NCBI GenBank assembly: GCA_947494435.1 | Contig: CANLUY010000001.1 | Span: 982,001 to 1,046,000, forward strand | Reading direction: 5' to 3' | From: an uncultured Litoreibacter sp. | GTDB taxonomy: Bacteria > Pseudomonadota > Alphaproteobacteria > Rhodobacterales > Rhodobacteraceae | Length of the DNA stretch: 64,000 bases | Notes under the pieces: model-generated | The model's input: only the letters and a program-made list of their open reading frames with translations | Told to the model about the DNA's origin: nothing | Databases searched by the model: none | Shown: piece by piece, positions 35,577 through 45,282 of the stretch | Layout: the number at the start of each line of letters is the position of its first letter | Position numbering within the stretch: position 1 is the first letter of the stretch | Translations under genes and position numbers: made by a program

Positions 35577-36860
35577 ATGGATACGATTTACTCCCTTGCA
35601 TCCGCCCGTGGTAAGGCGGGTGTTGCTGTGGTCCGTGTTTCCGGACCCTTATCGTCGAGTGTCTTGCAGCAATTGAGCGGTCGTGGCCCCACTGGACGCG
35701 CCCCTTCTCTGCGGCGCTTGGTTGATGGTGACGGTGTTCTGATCGACGAAGCGCTGGTGCTGTTCTTCGTGGCGGGCCACAGCTTTACGGGCGAAGACGT
35801 GTGTGAGTTTCAGACGCATGGCAGCCCCGCTGTTGTATCCGCGTTGCTTGATACGCTTGGTCGTATTGATGGTTTGCGGTTATCTGATCCCGGCGAATTT
35901 ACCCGTCGTGCGTTGGAGAATGGACGGCTTGATCTTGCGCAGGTGGAAGGCCTCGCCGATTTGATCGAGGCTGAGACGGAAGCCCAACGCAAGCAGGCCA
36001 TTCGTGTGTTTGATGGTGCATTGGGTGCGAAGGCTGATGAATGGCGCATAGATTTGATCCGCGCGGCTGCTTTGCTTGAGGCGACTATTGATTTCGCTGA
36101 TGAGGATGTTCCGGTGGATGTGACACCGGAAGTGATTTCCCTTGTTACATCTGTGAGACATGATTTGTTAGGTGAGCGTCGTGGGGCCTCTGCAGCTGAG
36201 CGTATTCGAGATGGGTTTGAGGTCGCGATTCTTGGCGCGCCGAATATTGGGAAGTCGACGTTGCTGAATGCGCTGGCGGGTCGTGATGCGGCAATCACAT
36301 CTTCGGTGGCCGGAACAACTCGTGATATTATTGAAGTGCGGATGGATTTGTCCGGGCTTCCGGTGACGTTTTTGGACACCGCTGGCTTGCGCGAGACTGA
36401 GGACGAAGTCGAAGCAATTGGAATTCAGCGCGCTTTAGATCGCTCTGCCCGCGCAGATTTACGTGTAATCCTCGTTGATTCTGCTGGCCCTCCGGCGTCG
36501 GTTACCATTGGGCCGGACGATATTGTTTTGTCGGCAAAGGCAGATTTATCTGGGGGTGACGGCATCTCTGGATTGACTGGGCAGGGTGTGGAACAGCTTG
36601 TGTCAGACGTGACGAAACGCCTTGAAACACTGGCCTCTGGGGCGTCGTTGGCGATCCGGGCGCGGCATCTTGAAGCTTTGGATGCCGGTATAAGTTCTTT
36701 GCAAACCGCCTTGGATGAATTAGATCGCGGTATGGAGTGGGCCGAGATTGCAGCGGAAGAATTACGCACTGCAATCCGAGCACTGGAATCCTTGGTTGGC
36801 CGCGTCGATGTCGAGAACCTTCTTGATGAGATTTTCGCGAGTTTTTGCCTGGGTAAGTAG
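35577..36860 (+). CDS. mnmE: tRNA modification GTPase MnmE
   Basis: A 427-residue MnmE (TrmE), which with MnmG modifies U34 of certain tRNAs. The N-terminal folate-binding domain ([24 protein letters not shown]) is followed by a helical domain holding an inserted G domain with [17 protein letters not shown] and [13 protein letters not shown]. The C-terminal tetrad CLGK contains the conserved cysteine. It precedes its partner mnmG by 15 bases. Translation may be affected by the hairpin at its start. Confidence 0.96.
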   Translation: MDTIYSLASARGKAGVAVVRVSGPLSSSVLQQLSGRGPTGRAPSLRRLVDGDGVLIDEALVLFFVAGHSFTGEDVCEFQTHGSPAVVSALLDTLGRIDGLRLSDPGEFTRRALENGRLDLAQVEGLADLIEAETEAQRKQAIRVFDGALGAKADEWRIDLIRAAALLEATIDFADEDVPVDVTPEVISLVTSVRHDLLGERRGASAAERIRDGFEVAILGAPNIGKSTLLNALAGRDAAITSSVAGTTRDIIEVRMDLSGLPVTFLDTAGLRETEDEVEAIGIQRALDRSARADLRVILVDSAGPPASVTIGPDDIVLSAKADLSGGDGISGLTGQGVEQLVSDVTKRLETLASGASLAIRARHLEALDAGISSLQTALDELDRGMEWAEIAAEELRTAIRALESLVGRVDVENLLDEIFASFCLGK

Positions 36861-36875
36861 CTTGAGTAGTTGGGA

Positions 36876-38750
36876 GTGTTTCACGTGAAACATCCGGATT
36901 TCGATGTGATTGTGATCGGTGGTGGTCATGCAGGTACTGAAGCGGCCGCCGCTTCGGCTCGTACAGGTGCGCGCACTGCGCTGGTGACGCATAAGGCTGA
37001 GACTATTGGCGTTATGTCGTGCAACCCTGCCATTGGTGGTCTTGGGAAAGGCCATCTTGTGCGGGAGATTGATGCGCTTGATGGATTGATGGGGGTTGCT
37101 GCGGATGCTGCGGGCATCCAGTTTCGTCTTCTCAACCGTAGCAAAGGTCCTGCTGTGCAAGGTCCGCGCGCGCAAGCGGATAGGGCCTTGTATCGTGCGG
37201 CTATTCAAAAATTGGTAGCGGCGCAGGAGAACCTAAGCGTTGTTGAGGCTGAAGTCGCGGATTTGGTGATGGATCAAGATGCCGTGGGCGGTGTTGTTCT
37301 CGCGGATGGCAGTGAAATAAGGGCGAAGGCTGTCGTTTTGACGACTGGAACCTTCCTGCGTGGTGTTATTCATATCGGTGACGTCTCGCGGCCCGGTGGT
37401 CGGATTGGGGATGATCCGTCTGTCACGCTCGCTGAGCGGATCGACAGTTTCGGCCTGCAGCTAGGGCGTTTGAAAACTGGAACGCCACCGCGTTTGGACA
37501 GTCGCTCAATCCATTGGGACGGGTTGGAGATGCAGGCGGGTGATGATGACCCCACTTTATTCTCATTCATGTCCACAAGGCCGGCTGCACGGCAGATATC
37601 CTGCGGAATCACGCATACCAATGCGGAAACACACGATATTATTCGCGAGAACCTAGAGCGTTCAGCCATGTATGGCGGGCATATTGATGGTATCGGGCCT
37701 CGCTATTGCCCTTCAATTGAAGATAAAGTCGTGCGGTTTGCCGAAAAGGACTTTCATCAAGTGTTCCTTGAGCCTGAGGGGTTGGACGATCCGACGGTTT
37801 ACCCGAACGGTATTTCAACCTCATTACCGGTAGAGGTTCAGGAGGCATATGTCAGGTCAATTGCGGGTCTTGAGGACGTCAAGATCGTTCAACCTGGCTA
37901 TGCGATAGAGTATGACTACGTGGATCCGCGGTCTTTGCGGTATAGTTTGGAATTGAAAGATGTGCCGGGCTTGTACCTGGCGGGGCAGATTAACGGCACC
38001 ACGGGCTACGAAGAGGCCGGGGCGCAGGGCTTATTGGCGGGTTTGAACGCCGCGCGATCCGCCAGAGAGCAGGACCCACATGTTTTTAAGCGCTCCGACT
38101 CGTATATTGGCGTTATGATTGACGACTTGATCAATCGCGGTGTGGCGGAGCCGTATCGGATGTTTACGTCTCGTGCCGAGTTTCGACTTTCGCTCAGGGC
38201 GGACAATGCTGATCAAAGGTTAACTGCGATTGGCGTTGAAGCCGGTCTTGTTGGCTCAAGACGTGCGGATGCCTTCAATGAAAAGATGGAGTCTTTGGGT
38301 TTGGTGCGTCAAACGCTTGAAGCGATCAACATTACGCCACAACAAGCAAATACAGTTGGGATACGTATCAAAAGTGATGGGCGTCGTCGTACGGGGGTCG
38401 ATCTCTTGTCATTTCCAGACGTCACGTTCGAGACGCTTTCAGCGATTTGGCCTGAGCTTTCGGAGTTTGATGTCAAGATAGGGCGTCAGATTGAGCGGGA
38501 CGCACTATATATGAACTATATTGAGCGTCAGGAGCGGGATGCGGAGTTGTTGAAAAAGGATGAGAACGTGCTCATCCCAACAGATTTCGATTTCCATTCG
38601 ATTGAGAGCTTATCAAGTGAGTTGAAGTCAAAGCTTTCGCAGCAGCGGCCTGAAACGCTTGCTCAGGCGGCCAAGGTGGATGGGATCACTCCGGCAGCAC
38701 TGACGCTTATTCTCGCGAATCTTCAGAAGAAGCGGAAGAAACCGGCTTGA
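36876..38750 (+). CDS. mnmG: tRNA uridine-5-carboxymethylaminomethyl modification enzyme MnmG
   Basis: A 624-residue FAD enzyme (GidA), partner of MnmE. After the FAD loop [14 protein letters not shown] (residues 11-24) come [24 protein letters not shown] and the C-terminal helical domain. I start at GTG 36876 so that the protein begins [11 protein letters not shown], the familiar alphaproteobacterial start; the in-frame TTG at 36870 would add two residues. The second to sixth codons are formed by a parS site (36877-36892), so chromosome-partition DNA is part of the coding sequence. rsmG overlaps its stop by one base. Confidence 0.95.
   Translation: MFHVKHPDFDVIVIGGGHAGTEAAAASARTGARTALVTHKAETIGVMSCNPAIGGLGKGHLVREIDALDGLMGVAADAAGIQFRLLNRSKGPAVQGPRAQADRALYRAAIQKLVAAQENLSVVEAEVADLVMDQDAVGGVVLADGSEIRAKAVVLTTGTFLRGVIHIGDVSRPGGRIGDDPSVTLAERIDSFGLQLGRLKTGTPPRLDSRSIHWDGLEMQAGDDDPTLFSFMSTRPAARQISCGITHTNAETHDIIRENLERSAMYGGHIDGIGPRYCPSIEDKVVRFAEKDFHQVFLEPEGLDDPTVYPNGISTSLPVEVQEAYVRSIAGLEDVKIVQPGYAIEYDYVDPRSLRYSLELKDVPGLYLAGQINGTTGYEEAGAQGLLAGLNAARSAREQDPHVFKRSDSYIGVMIDDLINRGVAEPYRMFTSRAEFRLSLRADNADQRLTAIGVEAGLVGSRRADAFNEKMESLGLVRQTLEAINITPQQANTVGIRIKSDGRRRTGVDLLSFPDVTFETLSAIWPELSEFDVKIGRQIERDALYMNYIERQERDAELLKKDENVLIPTDFDFHSIESLSSELKSKLSQQRPETLAQAAKVDGITPAALTLILANLQKKRKKPA
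36877..36892. other. parS centromere-like site (copy 1)
   Basis: A perfect palindrome TGTTTCACGTGAAACA, identical to the conserved bacterial parS consensus bound by ParB. It lies within the first codons of mnmG, about 3.3 kb right of the proposed origin and 3.3 kb left of parB. Confidence 0.95.
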
Positions 38751-39382
38751 TGGGACCTGATGAAGCCGTATCAGCGATATCGGGATTTGCCGATGTTTCA
38801 CGTGAAACATCCGACAGGCTTAAAGAGTTCGCCGTACTTTTGCAGAAGTGGAACAAGAAAATTAATCTTGTGTCCCCATCAACAATTGATGACCTGTGGG
38901 AGCGTCATATCTTCGATTCTGCGCAACTTCTTCCTTTGATTTCCGAGGATGCGGCAAGACTGACGGATATCGGCACAGGAGGCGGGTTTCCTGGATTGAT
39001 CCTCGCGCTCCTTACGGCGGAAAAACAACCCGGTCTGACTGTTACAATGATTGAATCAGATGTCCGCAAATGTGCATTCCTGCAAACCGCTTCTTCCCAG
39101 TTGGGCTTGAAAACGCGGGTTATTTCAAGGCGGATTGAGTTCGCCCCTCCTCAAAATGCTGATATCGTGACATCACGTGCGCTTGCCCCGCTTGGCGCAT
39201 TGCTTGGATATGCAGAAATGCATCTCTCACCAGCTGGAACGGCTATTTTGATGAAAGGCGCGAATGCTGACGCTGAGATCAATGAAGCTCTTGCGTCATG
39301 GGCATTCGACCTGCAAAAGATAGCAAGCAAGACGCATCCTGATGCCGTCATTCTAAAAATTACCAATCTGAGGCGCGGCTAA
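38750..39382 (+). CDS. rsmG: 16S rRNA (guanine527-N7)-methyltransferase RsmG
   Basis: A 210-residue SAM-dependent methyltransferase (GidB) that modifies G527 of 16S rRNA; loss of it gives low-level streptomycin resistance in several species. LLQKWNKKINLVSPSTIDDLWERHIFDSAQLLPL and the SAM loop LTDIGTGGGFPGLILALL are diagnostic. ATG 38750 overlaps the mnmG stop (TGATG). Codons for DVSRETS are built from the second parS site. Confidence 0.95.
   Translation: MGPDEAVSAISGFADVSRETSDRLKEFAVLLQKWNKKINLVSPSTIDDLWERHIFDSAQLLPLISEDAARLTDIGTGGGFPGLILALLTAEKQPGLTVTMIESDVRKCAFLQTASSQLGLKTRVISRRIEFAPPQNADIVTSRALAPLGALLGYAEMHLSPAGTAILMKGANADAEINEALASWAFDLQKIASKTHPDAVILKITNLRRG
38794..38809. other. parS centromere-like site (copy 2)
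   Basis: A second perfect TGTTTCACGTGAAACA, inside rsmG near residue 16-20 (VSRET), 1.9 kb from the first copy and 1.4 kb before parB. Confidence 0.95.
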
Positions 39383-39386
39383 TTCC

Positions 39387-40172
39387 ATGATCCAACAACC
39401 CCGCATTTTGTCTGTTGCGAACCAAAAAGGTGGTGTTGGAAAGACAACAACAACGATCAATCTTGGTGCTGCATTGGCGGCCACAGGGATGAAGGTGTTG
39501 ATTATTGATCTTGATCCTCAAGGAAATGCGTCGACCGGCTTGGGTGTGGATCAAAAAGATCGCAAGACATCGACTTATGATTTGATCTTGAATGATGTTC
39601 CGCTTGAAAAAGTCGCGATCCCCGTCAATGTCCCAAACCTTTGGATCACTCCGGCGACAACGGACCTTAGTTCTGCCGATCTTGAACTGGTGTCGACGGC
39701 CAGACGGGTCTTTCTGTTGAAGGACGCACTGCGCAACAATAGTGTTAATGAGCTTGGCTACCACTACATATTGATAGATTGCCCACCTTCGTTGAACCTT
39801 TTGACGTTGAACGCAATGGTGGCGTCGGATGCTGTTCTGGTCCCACTGCAAGCAGAGTTTTTCGCCTTGGAGGGGTTGTCGCAGCTGATGTTGTCCGTGC
39901 GCGAGATACGGGAGACAGCAAATCCGAACCTTCGACTGGAGGGCATTGTCCTGACGATGTTTGATCGCAGAAATAACCTGTGTCACCAAGTCGAAGAAGA
40001 TGCGCGTGAAAACCTGCGCGATCTTGTTTTCAAGACAATGATCCCCCGCAATGTGCGCTTGAGTGAAGCGCCATCTTACGGGATGCCAGTCATTAACTAC
40101 GATCCAACGTCAAGAGGTGCCGTAGCCTATAAGGCGCTCGCCCGTGAAATCGTGGATCGGCGGAACAGCTAG
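39387..40172 (+). CDS. parA: chromosome partitioning ATPase ParA
   Basis: A 261-residue ParA/Soj ATPase that moves ParB-parS complexes during chromosome segregation. The deviant Walker A is NQKGGVGKTTTT with signature lysine K14 and K19; LDPQGNASTGLG and the Walker B DCPPSLNLLTLNA follow. It is a short chromosomal type without an N-terminal HTH. It begins 4 bases after rsmG and precedes parB by 13 bases. Confidence 0.96.
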   Translation: MIQQPRILSVANQKGGVGKTTTTINLGAALAATGMKVLIIDLDPQGNASTGLGVDQKDRKTSTYDLILNDVPLEKVAIPVNVPNLWITPATTDLSSADLELVSTARRVFLLKDALRNNSVNELGYHYILIDCPPSLNLLTLNAMVASDAVLVPLQAEFFALEGLSQLMLSVREIRETANPNLRLEGIVLTMFDRRNNLCHQVEEDARENLRDLVFKTMIPRNVRLSEAPSYGMPVINYDPTSRGAVAYKALAREIVDRRNS

Positions 40173-40185
40173 AAAGGAACCAGAC

Positions 40186-41088
40186 GTGGCAGATAAGAAA
40201 GAAAAGCGCGGTCTCGGCCGGGGTTTGTCGGCCTTGATGGCTGATGTAGATGTTCGCCAAGCAGATGCGTCGATGACAGCCCAATCTGGCGGTGGTGAGC
40301 AAAAGCTACCGATCGAGAAAGTTTTTCCGAATCCCGATCAGCCTCGTCGTGACTTTGACGAAGACGCGTTGCGAGAGCTGTCTGAATCGATCGCAGAGAA
40401 GGGCGTTATCCAGCCTTTGATCGTCCGTGATGCGCCCGCTGGCGACGGGAGCTATCAGATTGTAGCGGGTGAGCGTCGTTGGCGTGCGGCGCAAATGGCC
40501 CGTCTGCATGAGGTTCCGGCGATCATTCGGGAATTTACAGATACGGAAGTTCTTGAAGTCGCGATCATCGAAAACATTCAGCGCGAAGATCTGAACGCGG
40601 TTGAAGAAGCGCTTGGCTATCGTCAATTGCAAGAGACCTACGGGCATACGCAGGAGCAATTGTCATCTGCGTTGGGGAAAAGCCGCAGTCACATTGCCAA
40701 TCTGATGCGGTTGCTCAATCTGCCGGAAGATGTGTTGACGTGGCTGCGTCAGGATAAGCTGTCTGCCGGTCACGCGAGGGCTTTGATTACGGCGGATGAT
40801 CCAACAGGATTGGCGCGTATTGTTATTGCGAAGGGTTTGTCTGTTCGTGAAACGGAGAAACTTGCAAAAAGCGGCTCTAAACCAGCGCAAAGCAGTAAAT
40901 CCACTGGTTCTGGCGATGCCGACAAGGACGCAGACACGCGAGCGTTAGAGCGGGACTTGAGCGCAGCGATTGGCATGAAGGTGAGCATTGATCATGGGGC
41001 TGGTGGGGAAAAGGGCAAGATGACAATCAGCTATGAAGACTTCGAGCAGCTCGACGATTTGTGCCGCCGTCTTTCGCAGGTTTCTTAA
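40186..41088 (+). CDS. parB: chromosome partitioning protein ParB
   Basis: A 300-residue ParB/Spo0J CTPase that binds parS. RGLGRGLSALMADV is the ParA-interacting start, followed by the CTP-binding ParB/Srx domain (PNPDQPRRDF, then GERRWRAAQMARL and IIENIQREDLNAVEEA), the helix-turn-helix (TQEQLSSALGKSRSHIANLMRLLNLP) and a C-terminal dimerisation segment. Start is GTG 40186 with AAAGGA upstream; the earlier in-frame ATG lies inside parA. Its end overlaps convergent hemW by 4 bases. Confidence 0.95.
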   Translation: MADKKEKRGLGRGLSALMADVDVRQADASMTAQSGGGEQKLPIEKVFPNPDQPRRDFDEDALRELSESIAEKGVIQPLIVRDAPAGDGSYQIVAGERRWRAAQMARLHEVPAIIREFTDTEVLEVAIIENIQREDLNAVEEALGYRQLQETYGHTQEQLSSALGKSRSHIANLMRLLNLPEDVLTWLRQDKLSAGHARALITADDPTGLARIVIAKGLSVRETEKLAKSGSKPAQSSKSTGSGDADKDADTRALERDLSAAIGMKVSIDHGAGGEKGKMTISYEDFEQLDDLCRRLSQVS

Positions 41089-42242
41089 GTCAGCAAATTG
41101 CGCAAGATCGCGTTCAGCAGGATCCGCTTCTCTGGCGGAACGGAGAGCCTATCATTGTTCAATTTTACAAGCTCGAAATCCTGTAACTTTTTGATTCTAT
41201 GAGATATATTTTCTTTTTCTGCGCCAACTAACCTGTTCAGGTCAGCGCCTTCAGCTGTCCTAAGAGCCATCATTAAATATTCGGTGTCGCTGTCATCAAC
41301 GCTTATCTGTGTCGCTGCGTTCTGACCGGACCCATTCTGTTCTACGGATTGCACCCAAGTCGTCGGAGCGAGAGGTGTATCTGTCGCCATGCGCGTGCCA
41401 TCAATCGTTAGACGCCCATGTGCACCGGGGCCTATGCCAAGATAGTCGCCGCCTCGCCAATAGATGAGGTTGTGCTGCGATTCCTGCCCCGGTCGCGCGT
41501 GGTTTGAAATCTCATATGCGGGTAGCCCAGCCGTGCTTGTCATAGATTGAGTCAGTTCAAACATATCCGCCGCGAGTTCCTCATCCGGCAGATCGCGCAG
41601 TTTTCCAACCTCGAACCTATCACCGAACGCGGTCCCGGGCTCGATTGTCAGCTGGTAGAGGGAAAGGTGGTCCGTGCTATAGGATAGCGCCGTACTCAGC
41701 TCAGACTCCCAATCCGCAAGAGATTGCTTTTGACGGGCGTAGATCAGATCGAAGCTCACACGGTCAAAGGTGCTCAGGGCTATATCCAATGCGTTGCGCG
41801 CTTCTTCAACGGAGTGCAAACGGCCAAGCATTTTCAGATCGGCATTATTTAGGGCCTGAATCCCAAGGGAAATACGGTTCACACCGGCAGAGCGGTACGC
41901 CGCAAACCGATGGGCCTCAACCGAGCTTGGATTGGCCTCCATCGTGACTTCGATATTGTTCGAAATGGTCCAGTTGCGCCGAATCCGATCCATGATGACA
42001 TCAATGGTCCGCGCATCCATTAAGCTGGGTGTGCCGCCCCCGAAAAAGACAGTGTTCAGAATGCGATCCGATGTCAGTGCGGCAACGCGGTCAATTTCAA
42101 CAAGATATGCGTCTGCCCATCGTTTTTGGTCAATGGAGGCGACGACATGGCTGTTGAAGTCGCAATAGGGGCATTTCGCCTGACAGAATGGCCAGTGGAT
42201 ATAGAGACCAAATCCGCCCTGTTTCCACTGTTCAGCCGCCAA
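41085..42242 (-). CDS. hemW: haem chaperone HemW (radical SAM, HemN-like)
   Basis: A 385-residue radical SAM protein. The 4Fe-4S motif is C20-x3-C24-x2-C27 in YIHWPFCQAKCPYCDFNSHV. Continuing VFFGGGTPSLM and EANPSSVE are normal. It is shorter than HemN and belongs to the HemW group that inserts haem into membrane proteins rather than acting as coproporphyrinogen dehydrogenase. No ATG is available; I prefer TTG 42242 (LAAEQWKQGGFGLY), which overlaps rdgB by 11 bases, over TTG 42263. Confidence 0.88.
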   Translation of the reverse strand: MAAEQWKQGGFGLYIHWPFCQAKCPYCDFNSHVVASIDQKRWADAYLVEIDRVAALTSDRILNTVFFGGGTPSLMDARTIDVIMDRIRRNWTISNNIEVTMEANPSSVEAHRFAAYRSAGVNRISLGIQALNNADLKMLGRLHSVEEARNALDIALSTFDRVSFDLIYARQKQSLADWESELSTALSYSTDHLSLYQLTIEPGTAFGDRFEVGKLRDLPDEELAADMFELTQSMTSTAGLPAYEISNHARPGQESQHNLIYWRGGDYLGIGPGAHGRLTIDGTRMATDTPLAPTTWVQSVEQNGSGQNAATQISVDDSDTEYLMMALRTAEGADLNRLVGAEKENISHRIKKLQDFELVKLNNDRLSVPPEKRILLNAILRNLLT

Positions 42243-42840
42243 AAGCCGCCACCAATTTCGCAAAGGCGTCCGCGCGGTGGGAGATACGGTTCTTCTCAGC
42301 CCAGTCCATTTCGGCGAATGTTATGTCGTAACCGTTTGGCTGAAACATAGGATCATACCCGTGACCTTGCGCGCCCCGCATGGGCCAGACCAATGTCCCC
42401 TCGACCTTGCCCTCGAACACTTCGTCATGTCCGTCCGGCCATGCCAGAACGAGTGTCGCCCTAAAGCGTGCAGTGCGAGGGTGCGGCGCCTTTACCTTTT
42501 CTAGCTCGGTATGCGTCCGGGTCATTGCCATTTCAAAATCGCGACCAGTCGGCGTTTCGGCCCAATCAGCGGTGTAAACGCCTGGCGCGCCGTTCAGTGC
42601 ATCGACTTCAATGCCGCTATCATCCGACAAAGCGGGAAGACCCGTCGCTTTCGCGGCGGCATGTGCTTTGATTCGTGCGTTGCCGACGAATGTGGTTTCC
42701 GTTTCTTCCGGTTCGGGCAGATTATGTTCGGCGGCGCTGCTGACTTTGATCCCCATTGGAGCGAAGAGGTGACGCATCTCCTCCATCTTGCCGGCGTTGT
42801 GGGTGGCAATCAGCAACGTATCTCCGTCGAACTTACGCAT
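42232..42840 (-). CDS. rdgB: RdgB/Ham1 family XTP/dITP diphosphatase
   Basis: A 202-residue non-canonical purine NTP pyrophosphatase that removes ITP, dITP and XTP from the nucleotide pool. LLIATHNAGKMEEMRHLF opens the protein, followed by FVGNARIKAHAAAKATGLPALSDDSGIEVDALNGAPGVYTADWA and the closing FAEMDWAEKNRISHRADAF. ATG 42840 shares one base with the rph stop (TAATG), and hemW overlaps its end, so rph-rdgB-hemW form one operon. Confidence 0.95.
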   Translation of the reverse strand: MRKFDGDTLLIATHNAGKMEEMRHLFAPMGIKVSSAAEHNLPEPEETETTFVGNARIKAHAAAKATGLPALSDDSGIEVDALNGAPGVYTADWAETPTGRDFEMAMTRTHTELEKVKAPHPRTARFRATLVLAWPDGHDEVFEGKVEGTLVWPMRGAQGHGYDPMFQPNGYDITFAEMDWAEKNRISHRADAFAKLVAAFGG

Positions 42841-43550
42841 TAGGCAGTGGCCGCGTTTTGGGCGGCAACCAATTCAGCAACACCCTTCTCGGCCAAGTCC
42901 ATCAATGTGTTGAACTCATCGCGAGAGAAGGTCGCGCCTTCAGCAGAGCCTTGGATTTCAACCAAGCCGCCTTTGCCAGTCATGACAAAGTTTGCATCAG
43001 TGCCTGCGTCGCTGTCTTCGAGGTAATCCAGATCCAGAACCGGCTGACCTGCATAGATACCACAGCTGACGGCAGCGACATTATCGGTCAGCGGATTGCT
43101 CGAGATGTCACCGGCTTTCATCAACGCATTGACCGCCAGCTTCAACGCAACCCAACCACCCGTGATGGAGGCGCAGCGCGTTCCGCCATCAGCTTGAATG
43201 ACATCACAGTCGATGCTGATCTGGCGTTCGCCCATGGCGACGCGGTCCACCCCGGCACGCAGCGACCGGCCAATGAGGCGCTGAATTTCCTGCGTGCGAC
43301 CAGATTGCCCGTTTTTGGCTTCACGGCGCATCCTTGTATGTGTCGCACGCGGCAGCATTCCATATTCGGCAGTGACCCAACCCAACCCGGAATTCCGCAA
43401 GAAGGGTGGCACGCGGTCTTCGACGGTCGCGGTGCAGAGCACATGGGTCTCACCGCATTTGATCATGCAGGATCCTTCAGCGTATTTCGTGACATTTGTC
43501 TCGATGGTGATATCGCGCATTGCGTCGAGGGCACGGCCTGAGGGTCTCAT
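42840..43550 (-). CDS. rph: ribonuclease PH
   Basis: A 236-residue phosphorolytic 3' exoribonuclease that trims tRNA 3' ends. The start [41 protein letters not shown] is typical, with [38 protein letters not shown] and [14 protein letters not shown] later. Length is normal and no truncation is seen. It is divergent from hrcA over 85 bases and begins the rph-rdgB-hemW operon. Confidence 0.96.
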   Translation of the reverse strand: MRPSGRALDAMRDITIETNVTKYAEGSCMIKCGETHVLCTATVEDRVPPFLRNSGLGWVTAEYGMLPRATHTRMRREAKNGQSGRTQEIQRLIGRSLRAGVDRVAMGERQISIDCDVIQADGGTRCASITGGWVALKLAVNALMKAGDISSNPLTDNVAAVSCGIYAGQPVLDLDYLEDSDAGTDANFVMTGKGGLVEIQGSAEGATFSRDEFNTLMDLAEKGVAELVAAQNAATA

Positions 43551-43635
43551 GGGAACTCCTGTCCTGATTGGGTCAGTGTTGCATACGCCCCTGCCCGTTC
43601 GGGTTGCAAGCAGGTTTGAGCCAACCTAGATTACT

Positions 43636-44718
43636 ATGTCGATGGAAAATGGCAGGCATTTGATGGATAACGCCAATATTCTCAGCGAAATGACCGACCG
43701 CAGCCGCGAAGTGTTTCAGCGGATAGTGGAAGGGTATCTTGTTTCTGGTGATCCGGTTGGGTCACGTAGCCTGACGCGGGAAATGAGCGAAAAAGTTTCT
43801 GCCGCCACCATCCGAAATGTTATGCAGGATCTGGAATTCATGGGTCTGCTCGGATCGCCGCATGTATCGGCCGGGCGGATTCCAACGCAACAGGGCTTGC
43901 GGATGTTTGTTGATGGGATGCTTGAGGTTAGTGATCTGAACGATGCAGATCGCTCGCGTATTGAGTCTACCGTGCAGACCAATCAGCCTGATGTCAGTGC
44001 AATGCTCGATAATATTGGTAACGCCCTTTCGGGTCTAACACAGGGCGCAAGCCTTGTTTTGGCGCCAAAACATGAAGCCCCGATCAAACATGTCGAGTTC
44101 GTCAGCCTCGCGCCTGACCGCTCCTTGGTCGTGCTTGTTTTCGCAGACGGTCATGTCGAGAACCGTGTTTTCAACCCGCCGATGGGTCAAACGCCGTCCT
44201 CCATGCGGGAGGCTGCCAATTTTCTGAACGCCATGGCAGAAGGACTGACGATTTCCGAGCTACAGGCCCGGATCGGATCTGACATTCAATTGCGTCGGCA
44301 GGAGTTAGACAGTCTGGCCCATACGATGGTCGAGGCCGGGCTCGCAGTTTGGGAGAATGAAGGCGAGCGCAATGAGCGTCTGATTGTGCGTGGCAGATCA
44401 AACCTGCTGGAAGAGGAAGACGCCGAGGGTCTCGACCGAATCCGGACGCTGTTTGATGACCTTGAACGCAAGCGTGACATCGCCGAATTTCTTGAATTGG
44501 CCGAGGATGGTGAAGGTGTGCGCATTTTTATTGGCTCTGAGAACAAACTCTTTTCACTTTCGGGTTCCTCTCTGGTCGTAAGTCCCTATATGAACGCTGA
44601 TCGAAAGGTGATTGGCGCGGTCGGTGTAATCGGACCGACTCGGTTGAACTACGGGCGTATTGTGCCAATCGTGGATTATACCGCAAAGCTGATCGGCAAG
44701 ATGATTTCGGAAGGTTAA
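43636..44718 (+). CDS. hrcA: heat-inducible transcription repressor HrcA
   Basis: A 360-residue HrcA, a repressor of groE-type genes that binds CIRCE elements. The winged-helix N-terminus (MTDRSREVFQRIVEGYLVSGDPVGSRSLTREMSEKVSAATIRNVMQDLEFMGLL) is diagnostic, and the C-terminal GAF-like domain ends MNADRKVIGAVGVIGPTRLNYGRIVPIVDYTAKLI. ATG 43636 is used; ATG 43663 is an alternative. I saw no CIRCE inverted repeat in this window, so its targets are probably elsewhere. grpE follows after 9 bases. Confidence 0.95.
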   Translation: MSMENGRHLMDNANILSEMTDRSREVFQRIVEGYLVSGDPVGSRSLTREMSEKVSAATIRNVMQDLEFMGLLGSPHVSAGRIPTQQGLRMFVDGMLEVSDLNDADRSRIESTVQTNQPDVSAMLDNIGNALSGLTQGASLVLAPKHEAPIKHVEFVSLAPDRSLVVLVFADGHVENRVFNPPMGQTPSSMREAANFLNAMAEGLTISELQARIGSDIQLRRQELDSLAHTMVEAGLAVWENEGERNERLIVRGRSNLLEEEDAEGLDRIRTLFDDLERKRDIAEFLELAEDGEGVRIFIGSENKLFSLSGSSLVVSPYMNADRKVIGAVGVIGPTRLNYGRIVPIVDYTAKLIGKMISEG

Positions 44719-44727
44719 AGCGCTGAG

Positions 44728-45282
44728 ATGAGTGACATGAGAGACGAAGAAGAATTCCTGGAAGACCCGCTTGAGGCTTATGCTGAAGAGGAGGTCGATA
44801 TCGTTGAGGCATCCGCCGATGAGTTGGATGAACTTCGTGCTGAAAATAAAGAGCTAAAAGACCGCCTTCTGCGTGCCATGGCCGATGCAGAGAATATCCG
44901 CAAACGTGGCGAACGTGATCGTCGCGAAGCGGAACAATATGGTGGTTCAAAACTGGCCCGCGATCTGATGCCGGTCTATGACAACCTGAAGCGTGCGTTG
45001 GATTCGGCAGATGATGCGCAACGTGAAGCCGCAAAGGGCGTGTTTGATGGTGTTGAGCTGACTTTGCGTGAGCTGATCAGCGTCTTTGGTAAGCATAGAA
45101 TCGACCCTATCGTGCCGGAAGTCGGTGATAAATTCGATCCGCAATTCCATCAGGCCATGTTTGAAGCACCGCTTCCGGATACCAAGGCTGGTGACATCAT
45201 TCAGGTGATGACCGAAGGGTTTATGCTGCATGACCGTCTGCTGCGCGCGGCACAGGTGGGTGTCTCATCCACTCCGGGATAA
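44728..45282 (+). CDS. grpE: nucleotide exchange factor GrpE
   Basis: A 184-residue GrpE, the DnaK nucleotide exchange factor. An acidic N-terminus is followed by a long coiled coil (ASADELDELRAENKELKDRLLRAMADAENIRKRGERDRREAEQYG) and the beta-domain with the hallmark HQAMFEAPLPDTKAGDIIQVMTEGFMLHDRLLRAAQVGVS. It lies in the hrcA-grpE pair and its last 18 bases overlap convergent mutS. Confidence 0.95.
   Translation: MSDMRDEEEFLEDPLEAYAEEEVDIVEASADELDELRAENKELKDRLLRAMADAENIRKRGERDRREAEQYGGSKLARDLMPVYDNLKRALDSADDAQREAAKGVFDGVELTLRELISVFGKHRIDPIVPEVGDKFDPQFHQAMFEAPLPDTKAGDIIQVMTEGFMLHDRLLRAAQVGVSSTPG

Noticed and set aside
43551-43635. CIRCE element upstream of hrcA-grpE
   Set aside because: No TTAGCACTC / GAGTGCTAA inverted repeat is present here or before dnaK.
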